Numbered from the stretch's first letter, positions 34,616 through 46,118 are shown. The stretch: DNA of 46,411 bases from Paenibacillus ginsengihumi DSM 21568 (GCF_000380965.1 NZ_KB905588.1:1-46411), one strand, 5' to 3'. Translations and numbers: made by a program. Notes: generated by a model not told the origin, from the letters alone.

Positions 34616-36430
34616 ATGGACAGCCATTCCCGACAAAAGAAAATTAGAAACTTCTGCATTATTGCCCATATCGACCATGGCAAATCGACCTTGGCCGACC
34701 GCATCCTGGAATATACCGGCGCGCTTTCCTCGCGGGAAATGCAGGAGCAGGTGCTCGACCAGATGGATCTGGAACGGGAGCGCGGCATCACGATCAAGCT
34801 GCAGGCCGTCCGGCTGAACTACCGGGCCGACGACGGAGAAGAATATATTTTGAATCTGATTGATACGCCCGGGCACGTCGACTTCACGTACGAGGTGTCG
34901 CGAAGCTTGGCCGCCTGTGAAGGGGCGCTGCTCGTCGTCGATGCAGCCCAGGGCATCGAGGCGCAGACGCTGGCCAACGTATACCTGGCGCTGGACAACA
35001 ATCTGGAAATATTGCCGGTCATCAATAAGATCGACCTGCCGAGCGCTGACCCCGACCGGGTGAAGCAGGAGATCGAGGACGTCATCGGTCTCGACACGAG
35101 CGAAGCGGTGCTGGCCTCGGCGAAGGCGGGCATCGGGATCAAGGAAATTTTGGAGCAGGTCGTTCAGAAGGTGCCGGCGCCGAGCGGAAGCTCGGACCAG
35201 CCGCTGAAGGCGCTCATTTTCGATTCTCATTACGACCCGTACAAAGGAGTTATCGTCTATGTGAGGATCATGGACGGCTCTATCCGCGCCGGCTCGAAAA
35301 TCAAGTTCATGGCTACGGACAAAACGTTCGAGGTCATCGAGGTCGGCGCCTTCAAGCCGCGCATGACGATCGTCGACTCCCTGGAAGTCGGGGACGTCGG
35401 CTTTATCGTCGCCGGGATCAAGAACGTCGGCGACACCCGCGTCGGCGATACGATAACCGATGCGAAGAATCCGACGCCCGAGCCGCTGCCGGGGTACCGG
35501 CGCATCAACCCGATGGTGTTCTGCGGCTTGTATCCGATCGAGACGAGCGACTACAACGACCTGCGCGAGGCGCTGGAGAAGCTGCAGCTGAACGACGCCT
35601 CGCTCAGCTTCGAGCCGGAGACGTCGTCCGCGCTCGGCTTCGGCTTCCGCTGCGGATTCCTCGGACTGCTGCACATGGACGTCATCCAGGAAAGAATCGA
35701 GCGCGAGTTCAACATTCCGCTCATCACCACGGCGCCGAGCGTTGTCTTCCGCATTACGAAGACGAACGGCGAAGTCATCAGCATCGAGAACCCGTCGCTG
35801 TTCCCGGAGCCGGGCAAAATCGACTATGTCGAGGAGCCGTATGTGAAGGCGTCCATCATCGTGCCGAACGATTTTGTCGGGGCGATCATGGAGCTGTGCC
35901 AGGGCAAGCGCGGCGAATTCGTCGACATGCAGTACCTGGATACGACCCGCGTCACGCTGACGTACGAAATTCCGCTGTCCGAGATCGTCTACGATTTCTT
36001 CGACCAGCTCAAATCGAGCACGAAGGGCTATGCCTCGTTCGACTACGAGCTGTCCGGCTACAAGCGCTCCAATCTCGTCAAGATGGACATTCTGCTTAAC
36101 GGCGAGCAGGTGGACGCGCTCTCCTTCATCGTGCACCGCGACCGCGCGTATCAACGCGGCAAAATCATTTGCGAGAAGCTGCGCGAGCTCATCCCGCGCC
36201 AGCAGTTCGAGGTGCCGGTGCAGGCGGCGATCGGCCAGAAGATCGTCGCCCGGGAGACGGTCAAGGCGCTGCGCAAAAACGTGCTGGCCAAGTGCTACGG
36301 CGGCGACATCAGCCGGAAGCGGAAGCTGCTGGAGAAGCAGAAGGAAGGCAAGAAGCGGATGAAGCAGGTCGGCAGCGTGGAAGTGCCGCAGGAAGCTTTC
36401 ATGGCTGTGCTGAAGATCGACGATAAATAG
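34616..36430 (+). CDS. lepA: Translation elongation factor 4 (LepA)
   Basis: 604 residues. Ribosomal GTPase of the EF-G family. G1 AHIDHGKST is near 18-26, G3 DTPGH near 83-87, G4 NKID near 137-140; the LepA-specific C-terminal domain is complete ([40 protein letters not shown]). ATG 34616 with GAGG ten bases upstream is used; TTG 34607 in the same frame is possible. Same order as B. subtilis: spoIIP-yqxA-lepA-hemW. Confidence 0.96.
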   Translation: MDSHSRQKKIRNFCIIAHIDHGKSTLADRILEYTGALSSREMQEQVLDQMDLERERGITIKLQAVRLNYRADDGEEYILNLIDTPGHVDFTYEVSRSLAACEGALLVVDAAQGIEAQTLANVYLALDNNLEILPVINKIDLPSADPDRVKQEIEDVIGLDTSEAVLASAKAGIGIKEILEQVVQKVPAPSGSSDQPLKALIFDSHYDPYKGVIVYVRIMDGSIRAGSKIKFMATDKTFEVIEVGAFKPRMTIVDSLEVGDVGFIVAGIKNVGDTRVGDTITDAKNPTPEPLPGYRRINPMVFCGLYPIETSDYNDLREALEKLQLNDASLSFEPETSSALGFGFRCGFLGLLHMDVIQERIEREFNIPLITTAPSVVFRITKTNGEVISIENPSLFPEPGKIDYVEEPYVKASIIVPNDFVGAIMELCQGKRGEFVDMQYLDTTRVTLTYEIPLSEIVYDFFDQLKSSTKGYASFDYELSGYKRSNLVKMDILLNGEQVDALSFIVHRDRAYQRGKIICEKLRELIPRQQFEVPVQAAIGQKIVARETVKALRKNVLAKCYGGDISRKRKLLEKQKEGKKRMKQVGSVEVPQEAFMAVLKIDDK

Positions 36431-36619
36431 GAAGAATCACGATTCAGGCAGGCGATGCGCCCTAAAGCGATGCCAGGCGTCAGGGAACCGGCAGCGGACT
36501 GACGTGTCGGCGTTGGCGAGGAGGCGGCCGCCTGCTTTTCGCTTGCCCGCCGCCTGCCGGGACGGCAAGAGGCTAGCGCAGGGCGGCAGGAGACTACCCG
36601 CGATAAGGAGGCGGAGAAG

Positions 36620-37792
36620 ATGCGGCACAAAAGCGAGACGCCAACGTCGGTGTACATTCATATCCCTTTTTGCACGAACAAATGCCATTACTGCGACTTC
36701 AATTCCTACGTGCTCAAAGGTCAGCCGGTGATGGACTATCTCGATGCGCTGGAGCGGGAGATGGAGCGGACGGCGAGCCTGGTGCCGCCGGGACGGATCG
36801 AGACGATTTTCGTCGGCGGCGGGACGCCGACGGTGCTGCTGCCGGATCAGATGGAGAGCTTCCTTCGGCGGGTGCGGACGTATTTTCCGAATTGGGCGGA
36901 CGGAATGGAATTTACGATGGAGGCGAATCCGGGGACGACCGATCCGGACAAGCTGGCCGTCATGAAAGAAGGCGGCGTGAACAGGCTCAGCTTCGGCGTG
37001 CAGTCGTTCGACAACGGGCTGCTGGAGAGAATCGGCCGCATCCACAATACGGATGACGTATACCGGAGCCTGGACAATGCGCGGGCGGCGGGCTTCTCCA
37101 ATATTTCGATCGACCTGATGTTCGGGCTGCCGGGCCAGACGGCCGGGCTGCTGCGGGCGTCGGTGGAGCGGGCGCTGGAACTGCAGCTTCCCCACTATTC
37201 CATCTACAGCCTGAAGGTGGAAGAGAACACGCTCTTCCATACGCTCTACGAGCGGGGCGAGCTTCCGCTGCCAGAGGAGGAAGAAGAGTACGAGATGTTT
37301 CTCATCATCCTCGAGCAGATGCGGGCCGCCGGGTACGAGCAGTACGAAATCAGCAATTTCGCCCGGCCCGGCTTCGACAGCCGCCACAACAGCGCCTACT
37401 GGCTCAACCGCAGCTATTACGGCCTGGGGGCGGGGGCTCACGGCTATATGCGCGGCGTGCGGCACGTCAATATCAAGGGCATTCAGCCGTACATCGAGGC
37501 GACCCGCAGCGGGCTGCCGATTCTGGAGCGGCACGAGGTGGAGCCGGCGGAAGCGATGGAGGACTTCATGATGGTCGGCCTGCGTCTTCTAGGCGGCGTC
37601 AGCGGCGAAGAGTTCGCCGCACAGTTCGGCACCCGGCTCGAAGCGGTGTTCGGGGGAGTGCTGCATCGCCTGATGGCCAAAGGGCTGCTGGAGCGGACGG
37701 AGCGCGGCTATCGGCTGACGAAAGAAGGGCTGCCGCTCGGCAACGAAGTGTTCGCGGAATTTCTGGGGGAAGCAGGGCAAAAAATGTATTGA
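36620..37792 (+). CDS. hemW: Radical SAM protein HemW (haem chaperone)
   Basis: 390 residues. The radical SAM cluster motif Cys18-x3-Cys22-x2-Cys25 is in PFCTNKCHYCDF; the glycine-rich GGGTPT follows, and the C-terminal HemN_C domain is present. Often annotated oxygen-independent coproporphyrinogen oxidase, but this shorter family binds haem rather than oxidising coproporphyrinogen. AAGGAGG (36606-36612) precedes the ATG. 189 bases after lepA with no gene between. Confidence 0.93.
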   Translation: MRHKSETPTSVYIHIPFCTNKCHYCDFNSYVLKGQPVMDYLDALEREMERTASLVPPGRIETIFVGGGTPTVLLPDQMESFLRRVRTYFPNWADGMEFTMEANPGTTDPDKLAVMKEGGVNRLSFGVQSFDNGLLERIGRIHNTDDVYRSLDNARAAGFSNISIDLMFGLPGQTAGLLRASVERALELQLPHYSIYSLKVEENTLFHTLYERGELPLPEEEEEYEMFLIILEQMRAAGYEQYEISNFARPGFDSRHNSAYWLNRSYYGLGAGAHGYMRGVRHVNIKGIQPYIEATRSGLPILERHEVEPAEAMEDFMMVGLRLLGGVSGEEFAAQFGTRLEAVFGGVLHRLMAKGLLERTERGYRLTKEGLPLGNEVFAEFLGEAGQKMY

Positions 37793-37890
37793 ATCTAATA
37801 TGCGTTATGTTGTATATTTATTCATAGTCAACGAAGCGATCAACGTTGCATAATAACAGGCGATGCCGCAAGCGAATGGTGGGAACTCCA

Positions 37891-38352
37891 ATGACCGTAA
37901 CAACCAGAAGGGCGACGGAGCAGGACGTCGATTCATTATACGATATTATTCAGGGATACGCTGAGCAGGGCATCATGCTCCCGCGCTCGAAGGAGACGCT
38001 GATGGACCAGCTGGAGACGTTCGTCGTAGCGGTCCACGAGGGAAAGCTGGTGGGCTGCGGCTCGCTGACGCGGCTCGGTCAAGATTTGGTGGAGATCCGC
38101 TCGCTCGGCGTTTCCGAAGGATATAAAGGGATGGGCATCGGCAAGGCGATCGTCCGGCGACTGATCGAGGAGGCGCAGGCACAGCGCATTCCGAAGGTGA
38201 TGGCACTGACGTACGAGGTCGCTTTTTTCGAAAGAAACGGATTCGAGGTCGTGCCCAAGGAGATCTTCCCCGAGAAAGTATGGCGCGACTGCATCCACTG
38301 CAAAAAGCAGCACTGCTGCGACGAAATCGCCGTCCTGAGACGGCTTGACTGA
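37891..38352 (+). CDS. GNAT acetyltransferase, short ArgA-like (N-acetylglutamate synthase type)
   Basis: 153 residues, single GNAT domain. RRATEQDVDSLYDIIQGYA, the GIMLPRS block, GCGSLTRL, EIRSLGVSEGYKGMGIGKAI (acetyl-CoA pyrophosphate loop GYKGMGIG), LTYEVAFFERNGFE and the Cys-rich end DCIHCKKQHCCDEIAV all follow the pattern of the short ArgA-type N-acetylglutamate synthases (as in mycobacterial ArgA) rather than RimI-type enzymes. The activity is inference. ATG 37891 with GGTGGGA six bases upstream is used; ATG 37876 and 37846 are in frame upstream. It stands between hemW and hrcA, where B. subtilis has no gene. Confidence 0.8.
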   Translation: MTVTTRRATEQDVDSLYDIIQGYAEQGIMLPRSKETLMDQLETFVVAVHEGKLVGCGSLTRLGQDLVEIRSLGVSEGYKGMGIGKAIVRRLIEEAQAQRIPKVMALTYEVAFFERNGFEVVPKEIFPEKVWRDCIHCKKQHCCDEIAVLRRLD

Positions 38353-38353
38353 C

Positions 38354-38383
38354 TTGACACAGACCCTTGGGGTCTGTTATTTT
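38354..38383 (+). promoter_or_regulatory. Promoter of the hrcA heat-shock operon
   Basis: TTGACA (38354-38359), 18-base spacer, TATTTT (38378-38383) preceded by TGT. The predicted start falls at the CIRCE element, as in other HrcA-controlled promoters. The spacer is largely filled by the terminator hairpin above. Confidence 0.55.
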
Positions 38384-38384
38384 T
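38359..38384 (+). terminator. Terminator after the acetyltransferase gene
   Basis: ACAGACCC (38359-38366) pairs with GGGTCTGT (38370-38377) around a 3-base loop and is followed by TATTTTTG. It starts 7 bases after the stop codon and lies within the hrcA promoter spacer. Confidence 0.7.
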
Positions 38385-38394
38385 GTAATATATG

Positions 38395-38421
38395 TTAGCA
38401 CTCAATAAGGTGGAGTGCTAA
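38395..38421 (+). promoter_or_regulatory. CIRCE operator (HrcA binding site)
   Basis: TTAGCACTC (38395-38403), 9 bases, GAGTGCTAA (38413-38421): a perfect 9-9-9 CIRCE. HrcA binds here and represses the operon at normal temperature; the chaperonin gene that follows hrcA comes under the same control. Confidence 0.97.
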
Positions 38422-38460
38422 CGACGGCCCGCAAGCTTAACCGGTAGGGAGGGTTGGGTT

Positions 38461-39492
38461 ATGTTGACCGAACGTCAACGTCAAATTTTGAGCGCTATCG
38501 TAGATGACTATATTCGTTCAGCAGAGCCTGTCGGCTCCCGCAGCATCTCCAAGAGAGGCAATGTGGGATTCAGCCCTGCCACCATTCGCAACGAAATGTC
38601 CGATTTGGAGGAGATGGGCTATCTGGAGCAGCCGCATACGTCTGCAGGCCGGATTCCGTCCCACAAGGGTTACCGATATTACGTGGATCACCTGATGAAG
38701 CACGGTTCGCTGGCGAAGCAGGACGTCGAGCTGATGAAGGTCTTTTTCACCGACAAAATGCAGGAGATGGAGCGGGTCATTCAGCAGGTTGCGACTATCC
38801 TGTCGAACTTGACCAGCTACACATCGATCGTGATGGGGCCGGAGGTGTACGGCACGACGCTGAAGCATCTGCAGATCGTTCCGCTGAACGATCGTTCGGC
38901 CGTGGCAATCATCGTGACGAACACGGGGCAGGTCGAGAACCGGACGGTGACGATCCCCGAGGGCATTCCGATGTCGGAGGTGGAGAAGTTCGTCAACATC
39001 TTGAATGCCCGTCTGAAGAACGTGCCGCTATTGCAATTCAGGGCGAAGCTGTATAATGAAATTTCCGCAGAAATGTCCAGCTACGTGTCCGGTTACGAGG
39101 AGCTGCTCACGATGCTTGATGGCGTCATCCATCATGACGAGGACGAGCGCATCTACTTGAGCGGGACGACGAACATGCTGACGCAGCCGGAGTTCAAGGA
39201 CGTCGATAAGGTCAAGAGCATTCTCGACCTGCTCTCGGAGCGGCCGAAGGTGGTGCGGCTGTTCGACGGAACTACCGAATCCGTAGGCGTTCAGGTGCGC
39301 ATCGGCACCGAGAATGCGATCGAGGCGATCAGCGATTGCAGCCTGATTACGGCCACCTGTCAAATTAACGGTCAGACGCTGGGGACGATCGGCATTTTGG
39401 GGCCTACCCGGATGGATTATGCCAAGGTGACCCAATTGATGGAGCACTTGTCGAAGCTGTTGACTAAGTCGATGGAGCGTTGGTACCGATGA
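38461..39492 (+). CDS. hrcA: Heat-inducible transcription repressor HrcA
   Basis: 343 residues. N-terminal winged helix ([17 protein letters not shown], then [18 protein letters not shown]) binds CIRCE; the GAF-like dimerisation domain and the HrcA C-terminal signature ([17 protein letters not shown]) are intact. The CIRCE is 39 bases upstream of its start. GGGAGG (38448-38453) precedes the ATG. The stop overlaps the chaperonin start (ATGA at 39489-39492). Confidence 0.96.
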   Translation: MLTERQRQILSAIVDDYIRSAEPVGSRSISKRGNVGFSPATIRNEMSDLEEMGYLEQPHTSAGRIPSHKGYRYYVDHLMKHGSLAKQDVELMKVFFTDKMQEMERVIQQVATILSNLTSYTSIVMGPEVYGTTLKHLQIVPLNDRSAVAIIVTNTGQVENRTVTIPEGIPMSEVEKFVNILNARLKNVPLLQFRAKLYNEISAEMSSYVSGYEELLTMLDGVIHHDEDERIYLSGTTNMLTQPEFKDVDKVKSILDLLSERPKVVRLFDGTTESVGVQVRIGTENAIEAISDCSLITATCQINGQTLGTIGILGPTRMDYAKVTQLMEHLSKLLTKSMERWYR

Positions 39493-41036
39493 GCCAGACA
39501 CGTCCCGGCAGCCAGGAGGGCGAAGAAGCCAATGTCACGCTGCTGAACAATGCGAATGCCATCCGCGCGATCTGCTCGGCGGTCGAAGGCACGCTCGGGC
39601 CTAAAGGGCTCGATACGATGCTGGTCGGACCGAACGGCGACGTCATTATTACGAATGACGGCGTGACGATTTTGGAACGGATGGACGTGACGCATCCGGC
39701 CGCCCGTCTGCTTATTCAAGTCGCCCGCTCGCAGCAGGAGAGCATAGGCGACGGGACGACGACGGCGACGGTGCTCGCCGGGGCGCTGATCGCTGAAGGC
39801 TCCGCCCAGGTGCTGCGCGGCGTGCCGGTGGCCAAGGTCGTGCAGGGCATCCAGGAGGGCGTGCGGGAAGCGCTGGCGAGCCTGCTCGCCCGCAGGCGCC
39901 CGGTCGAAGGGCTGAATGACCCGCTGCTGTACCGGATCGCCTACGTTGCCGGCAGGGAGAACCGCGATCTGGCGGAGCTCGTGCTCGAGGGAGCGCGGCG
40001 CATCGGCCCGGCCAAGCTGCGCGAGGAATCGTTCCGCTTCGCCGACGCGGTGCTCTCGCACCACCGGGCCCCGTCCGGAGAAGTGTGGCCGGGGCTGCTC
40101 GTGGCGAAGCGGCCGCTGAACGCGCAGCCGGACATGCCGCCTGCCCCGGCGAACGTGCTGCTGCTTCACGACGCCTTCGAGCCCGAGGCGGTGGAGGACG
40201 AGGCGCTGATGACCGACGCGGGCTTCCGGCGGCAGCAGCAGCTGCGCGAGCAGTTCCGCGGCGCGCTGGAGCAGCTGGCCGAGCTGCGCGTCGGCCTGAT
40301 CGCCGCCGAGCGCGGCGTGTCGCCGGAGGCGGAGCAGTTTTGCACGGACCATGGCATCATGGTCCTGCAGCGGCTGCCCCGCGCGGATCTGCGCCGCCTG
40401 GCGGAATATACCGGCGCGCGGCCGGTCCGCCGCAGCGCGCTGGCCAAGCCGGCCCCGGAACTGGCCGGCTGCCTCGGCTTCGCCGCGCACGTCGCTTACG
40501 ACGATCGGCTCGAGTGCGTCCGCCTGGCCGAAGGCCGCGGCCGGGGGCACGTGTCGATCGTCGTCGGCGCCAGCACGGCGGAGGTGATCGGCGAGCGGCT
40601 GCGCATCGCTCGCGACGCGGCTTCCGCCGTGCAGGCGGCGCTGCGCGGCGGCGTGCTGCCGGGCGGCGGCGCGGCCGAGGTGGCCGCCGCCCGCGAGCTC
40701 GAGCGCTACCGCGAGACGGTGCAGGGCATGGAGGGCTTCGGCGTCGCCGCCGTCGCCCTCGCACTGCGCAAGCCGCTGGCGCAGATCGTCGTCAACGCGG
40801 GCTACAATCCGCTCGAGAAGGTGGAGCAGGTCAAGGCCGCGCAGACGGCCAGCGGCTCCGCCAGCCTGGGGCTGGACTGCGACACCGGCGAAGTCGTCGA
40901 CATGTACGAGCGCGGCATCGTCGATCCCGCGCCGGTCAAGCTGCACGCGCTGCAGGCGGCGGGCGAAGTGGCCGCAGCCGTGCTGCGCATTCATACGGTC
41001 ATCAAGATGAAGTCATCCGGCGGTTCGGAGGCATAG
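39489..41036 (+). CDS. Group III (archaeal-type, thermosome/TCP-1-like) chaperonin in the dnaK operon
   Basis: 515 residues, cpn60/TCP-1 fold. Sequence signatures are those of archaeal thermosomes, not Gro[21 protein letters not shown] (34-51), ITNDGVTIL with catalytic-type Asp57, [29 protein letters not shown] with Asp88 (87-100), [13 protein letters not shown] with the second hydrolysis Asp, PGGGAAE (391-397), and the end [20 protein letters not shown] helical-protrusion-like region ([20 protein letters not shown]) suggests a built-in lid, so no GroES partner would be needed. It lacks the GGM tail; the usual LRID near the C-terminus reads LRIH. The start overlaps the hrcA stop. Such bacterial group III chaperonins were described from dnaK operons of anaerobic Firmicutes such as Carboxydothermus. 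Local GC is about 70%, above its neighbours. Confidence 0.9.
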   Translation: MSQTRPGSQEGEEANVTLLNNANAIRAICSAVEGTLGPKGLDTMLVGPNGDVIITNDGVTILERMDVTHPAARLLIQVARSQQESIGDGTTTATVLAGALIAEGSAQVLRGVPVAKVVQGIQEGVREALASLLARRRPVEGLNDPLLYRIAYVAGRENRDLAELVLEGARRIGPAKLREESFRFADAVLSHHRAPSGEVWPGLLVAKRPLNAQPDMPPAPANVLLLHDAFEPEAVEDEALMTDAGFRRQQQLREQFRGALEQLAELRVGLIAAERGVSPEAEQFCTDHGIMVLQRLPRADLRRLAEYTGARPVRRSALAKPAPELAGCLGFAAHVAYDDRLECVRLAEGRGRGHVSIVVGASTAEVIGERLRIARDAASAVQAALRGGVLPGGGAAEVAAARELERYRETVQGMEGFGVAAVALALRKPLAQIVVNAGYNPLEKVEQVKAAQTASGSASLGLDCDTGEVVDMYERGIVDPAPVKLHALQAAGEVAAAVLRIHTVIKMKSSGGSEA

Positions 41037-41295
41037 GCGGCGCCGCTGCAGAATTGCGGCAGGTTTCCCCTGGCCTTGGCATGGATACACTAGACACTGG
41101 CGCGGTGACCGCAAGCTGTCATCCGGTTGAATGAGGCGGTTGATCCGCTGCGTTATCGTTGTCCAGCGGGTCAAAACGCCGGTAAAGGGGAGGGGCGCGG
41201 GAGACGGCGCTTGAAGAAGCCGGCGTCCTCCGTCCGCACCTCTCCCGAAGCTGCAGCAGGCGCTGCGGCGCATCGTTTAAGGAGGTGACAGACCA

Positions 41296-41925
41296 ATGAA
41301 TACGGAACAAAAGGACCAATATACTTACGATCCGAAGGAGCAGCAGCGCTCGGAAGGAGCGGCTGCCGCGGAGACGGAAGCAAGCGAAGCGGAGACCGCC
41401 GAAGCGGCCGAGGCGCAATCGGCAGCGGAGGCCGGGCAGGCGGACGCAGGCGAATCGGTCGAAGTCGACGCCCTGCGCCAGGAGCTGGAGCAGGCGAAAA
41501 AACAGGCGGACGAGAACTACCAGCGCTATGTGCGGACGCAGGCCGACTTCGATAATTTCCGCAAGCGGACGCAGAAGGAAAGGGAAGAATTCGCGCAGTA
41601 CGCTTCCGCGAAGCTGCTGGAGCAGCTCCTGCCGGTTATCGATAACTTCGAGCGGGCGATTGCCGCAAGCAAGGACGGCAAAGACTACGACGCCCTGGCC
41701 AAAGGCGTGGACATGATTTTCCGCCAGTTCGTGCAGGTGCTCGAAAGCGAAGGGCTGAAGGCGATGGAGACGGTAGGCCAGCCGTTCAACCCCGATTATC
41801 ACCAGGCGGTCATGCAGGTGGAATCGGAAGAGCACGAGGAAGGCACGATCGTCGAAGAGCTGCAGAAGGGCTATACGCTTAAGGACCGCGTGCTTCGTCC
41901 GGCGATGGTTAAGGTTAGCTCCTGA
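41296..41925 (+). CDS. grpE: GrpE, DnaK nucleotide exchange factor
   Basis: 209 residues. An acidic, Ala/Glu-rich disordered N-terminus (1-55) leads into the long coiled-coil helix (VDALRQELEQAKKQADENYQ onwards), RTQADFDNFRKRTQKE, and the C-terminal beta domain with FNPDYHQAVMQVE. AAGGAGGTGA (41279-41288) precedes the ATG. A 259-base gap without a gene separates it from the chaperonin; I see no convincing promoter in it, so it is probably read from the hrcA promoter. Confidence 0.96.
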   Translation: MNTEQKDQYTYDPKEQQRSEGAAAAETEASEAETAEAAEAQSAAEAGQADAGESVEVDALRQELEQAKKQADENYQRYVRTQADFDNFRKRTQKEREEFAQYASAKLLEQLLPVIDNFERAIAASKDGKDYDALAKGVDMIFRQFVQVLESEGLKAMETVGQPFNPDYHQAVMQVESEEHEEGTIVEELQKGYTLKDRVLRPAMVKVSS

Positions 41926-42031
41926 TCCGGGCGCGAAGCTTGCCTGGCTCGGGCCGGCGCAGCACACCTTTAGGCCCGCCCTACCATTACACATAAACGA
42001 TCATAGATGGATCATTGCGAGATATGACTAA

Positions 42032-43906
<1,875 letters not shown>

Positions 43907-43909
43907 TCG

Positions 43910-43980
43910 GTTCCCGCCTTCGGGAACGGCTGACATGAGAGACGGAGGTCAAAGCCGGCATTCGGCTTTGACTTTCCGTT
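43910..43980 (+). terminator. Two hairpins between dnaK and dnaJ
   Basis: GTTCCCG (43910-43916) pairs with CGGGAAC (43921-43927); GTCAAAGCCG (43948-43957) pairs with CGGCTTTGAC (43963-43972) and is followed by TTTCCGTTT. The second is a weak terminator that could lower dnaJ relative to dnaK; they may also stabilise the dnaK message end. Confidence 0.5.
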
Positions 43981-44069
43981 TGGTTGTACAGAAATCGGCA
44001 TTGCCCCAGGCAGGCGGCAAGGCCGGCGGAACCGATGATTCCAGTCAGCTATAGCATGGGAGTGGAACG

Positions 44070-45182
44070 ATGAGCAAACGCGACTATTACGAGGTGCTCG
44101 GGGTCGGAAAAGACGCTTCGCCGGACGACATCAAAAAAGCTTACCGCAAGCTGGCGCGTCAGTACCATCCCGACGTCAACAAGGCGGCTGATGCGGAAGA
44201 GAAGTTCAAAGAAGTGAAGGAAGCGTACGACGTGCTCAGCGACGATCAGAAGCGGGCGCGCTACGACCAGTTCGGCCATGCGGACCCGAATCAAGGCTTC
44301 GGCGGCATGGGAGGCCAAGATTTCGGCGGCTTCGGCGATATTTTCGACATGTTCTTCGGCGGCGGAGCCCGGCGCAATCCGAACGCTCCGCAGCGGGGCA
44401 ACGATCTGCAGTATACGCTGACGATCGAGTTCAAGGAAGCGGTTTTCGGCAAAAAGACGGAAATTCACATTCCCCGCACCGAAACGTGCGACACATGTCA
44501 TGGCAGCGGCGCCAAGCCGGGCACGCGGCCGGACACATGTACGGTCTGCCACGGCACCGGCCAGCAGGAGGTCGTGCAAAATACGGCGTTCGGTCGGATT
44601 GTCAACCGCCGGATATGTTCAGCGTGTCAGGGGCAAGGCAAAATCATTAAGGACAAATGCGGCACCTGTCACGGCACCGGCAAGGTGAAACGGCGGCGGA
44701 CGATCAGCCTGAACATTCCGGCAGGCGTCGACGACGGCGCGCAGCTCCGCGTGTCGGGCGAAGGGGAAGCCGGTACGCGCGGCGGCCCTTCGGGGGATTT
44801 GTACGTCGTCATCCGGGTCAAGCCCCATGATTTCTTCGAACGGGAAGGCGACGACATCTACTGCGAGGTGCCGCTGACGTTCGCGCAGGCGGCGCTGGGC
44901 GACGAGATCGAAATTCCGACCTTGACCGAGAAGGTCAAGCTGCGCATCCCGCCGGGCACCCAGACGGATACGTATTTCCGCCTGAAGGGCAAAGGCGTGC
45001 CGCGGCTGCGCGGTTACGGGCAAGGGGACCAGCACGTCAAGGTCGTCGTCGTGACGCCGACCAACCTCAGCGAGCGGCAGAAGGAGCTGCTTCGCGAATT
45101 TTCCAAGCTGAGCGGCGAGCATACGCACGAGCAGCAGCAGACGATCTTCGAGCGAATGAAGAAGGCTTTTCTGGGGGACTGA
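44070..45182 (+). CDS. dnaJ: Molecular chaperone DnaJ (Hsp40)
   Basis: 370 residues, class I J-protein. J domain with the HPD motif in QYHPDVN (about 33-35 of the protein), Gly/Phe-rich linker ([17 protein letters not shown]), four zinc-finger CxxCxGxG repeats ([32 protein letters not shown]) and the C-terminal substrate domain. Stimulates DnaK ATP hydrolysis and delivers clients. GGGAGTGG precedes the ATG. Last gene of the heat-shock operon; in B. subtilis prmA follows, here it is not seen before the window edge. Confidence 0.97.
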   Translation: MSKRDYYEVLGVGKDASPDDIKKAYRKLARQYHPDVNKAADAEEKFKEVKEAYDVLSDDQKRARYDQFGHADPNQGFGGMGGQDFGGFGDIFDMFFGGGARRNPNAPQRGNDLQYTLTIEFKEAVFGKKTEIHIPRTETCDTCHGSGAKPGTRPDTCTVCHGTGQQEVVQNTAFGRIVNRRICSACQGQGKIIKDKCGTCHGTGKVKRRRTISLNIPAGVDDGAQLRVSGEGEAGTRGGPSGDLYVVIRVKPHDFFEREGDDIYCEVPLTFAQAALGDEIEIPTLTEKVKLRIPPGTQTDTYFRLKGKGVPRLRGYGQGDQHVKVVVVTPTNLSERQKELLREFSKLSGEHTHEQQQTIFERMKKAFLGD

Positions 45183-45216
45183 TCCTTCGGCAAGCCGCCT
45201 GTGAAACCCAGTCAAT

Positions 45217-45272
45217 AGCATTGGCAAGCTGGGCCGGTTTCGTTACCGGCTGTAGCGCCAATGCTTTTTTTT
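45217..45272 (+). terminator. Terminator of the heat-shock operon
   Basis: AGCATTGGC (45217-45225) pairs with GCCAATGCT (45257-45265), with an inner CCGG/CCGG stem, followed by a run of eight T. It is 34 bases past the dnaJ stop. The remainder of the gap to 45480 shows no gene. Confidence 0.88.
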
Positions 45273-45480
45273 GCATGGATCGCTTTTGCCGCCGCGCTTT
45301 TGCCGGAGCCGGGAGCTTGCCACGGCTGGCCTTGCTGCATCGGCCTAGGTCCGCCTTCCGCCGACGTTCAGCCTGGACGCTGGCCGGGCCTGTGCATAGC
45401 CTGAAGGAAAATTGCGGACAATGAGACAAGGCTGCATGCCGCTTTGTTGATCCAATATAACCGGAAGGAGGCACGTCCTC

Positions 45481-45630
45481 ATGAATCGACCATCCGGCCG
45501 CAAGGAAGCTTCGGGCATGCCGATCGGCAAAAAAGAGGATGTCGAGTTTTCCCGGGAGCTGGCCGATCAAGACGATCTTAAGGCGCAGGAGCGCGCCGCC
45601 GCGGCGGACACTCGCCAACAACAAGAGTAA
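45481..45630 (+). CDS. YfhD family small protein
   Basis: 49 residues, hydrophilic and strongly charged. The core GKKEDVEFSRELADQDD followed by an Ala/Arg-rich helix (LKAQERAAAADTRQ) fits the small YfhD family known from Bacillus and Paenibacillus; function unknown. AAGGAGG (45465-45471) precedes the ATG by nine bases. It is 6 bases upstream of the next open frame, so the two are likely co-transcribed. TATAAC at 45456-45461 could be a -10 but no -35 is clear. Confidence 0.7.
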   Translation: MNRPSGRKEASGMPIGKKEDVEFSRELADQDDLKAQERAAAADTRQQQE

Positions 45631-45648
45631 GGAAGGATGTCGCCCTCG

Positions 45649-46044
45649 ATGGCAGAAAGAGCGATTTTGGCTTACTTCAATTCTCCCGAGCAGGCGCGCC
45701 GCATCGTGCCGAAGCTGAAGGCTTTGCGCGGCACGGGCATCTCTGTGGACCGCGTCGGCCGGGACGAGGCGAGCGGCGTCGGCATGTCGGCGAACTCGCT
45801 CGACAACGATTTTCCGGGGCTGGCGTACTTGACGCTCGGCTCGACCAGCCCGCCGGATACGAACGAGCGAATCCTGCTGGCCGCCGATGCGGACGCCAGC
45901 GGCCTCAGCAATCAAGGGGCGGGATTCGCCGCCGGCAGCGATCAGGACGCTTCCCGCCTGGATACGCTGCTTACCGTAAGCGTCGATGAATCCGCCTATG
46001 AGCAGGCCGTCCGCGTCATCCGGGAAGCCGGCGGCCGCTTGTAG
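45649..46044 (+). CDS. Hypothetical protein, unrecognised
   Basis: 131 residues. Opens with a strand-helix-strand pattern (AILAYFNSPEQARRIVPKLKAL then ISVDRVGRD) and ends with another (LLTVSVDESAYEQAVRVIREAG), suggesting a ferredoxin-like or two-lobe alpha/beta fold; the middle is Ser/Asp/Gly-rich. No membrane segment or known motif. ATG 45649 is used, about 12 bases after AAGGAAGG; ATG 45637 in the same frame has that site directly adjacent and is less likely. Co-transcribed with the YfhD-like gene and ended by the terminator at 46050. Confidence 0.6.
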   Translation: MAERAILAYFNSPEQARRIVPKLKALRGTGISVDRVGRDEASGVGMSANSLDNDFPGLAYLTLGSTSPPDTNERILLAADADASGLSNQGAGFAAGSDQDASRLDTLLTVSVDESAYEQAVRVIREAGGRL

Positions 46045-46049
46045 CCTTT

Positions 46050-46087
46050 AACGGTCCTTCGTCTCAGCGAAGGGCCGTTTTGTTTTA
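46050..46087 (+). terminator. Terminator before the right IS
   Basis: AACGGTCCTTCG (46050-46061) pairs with CGAAGGGCCGTT (46068-46079, one G-T pair) around a 6-base loop, followed by TTGTTTT. Confidence 0.8.
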
Positions 46088-46118
46088 CCCCTGTGTAAAA
46101 TTATTGTATACTGTTTGT

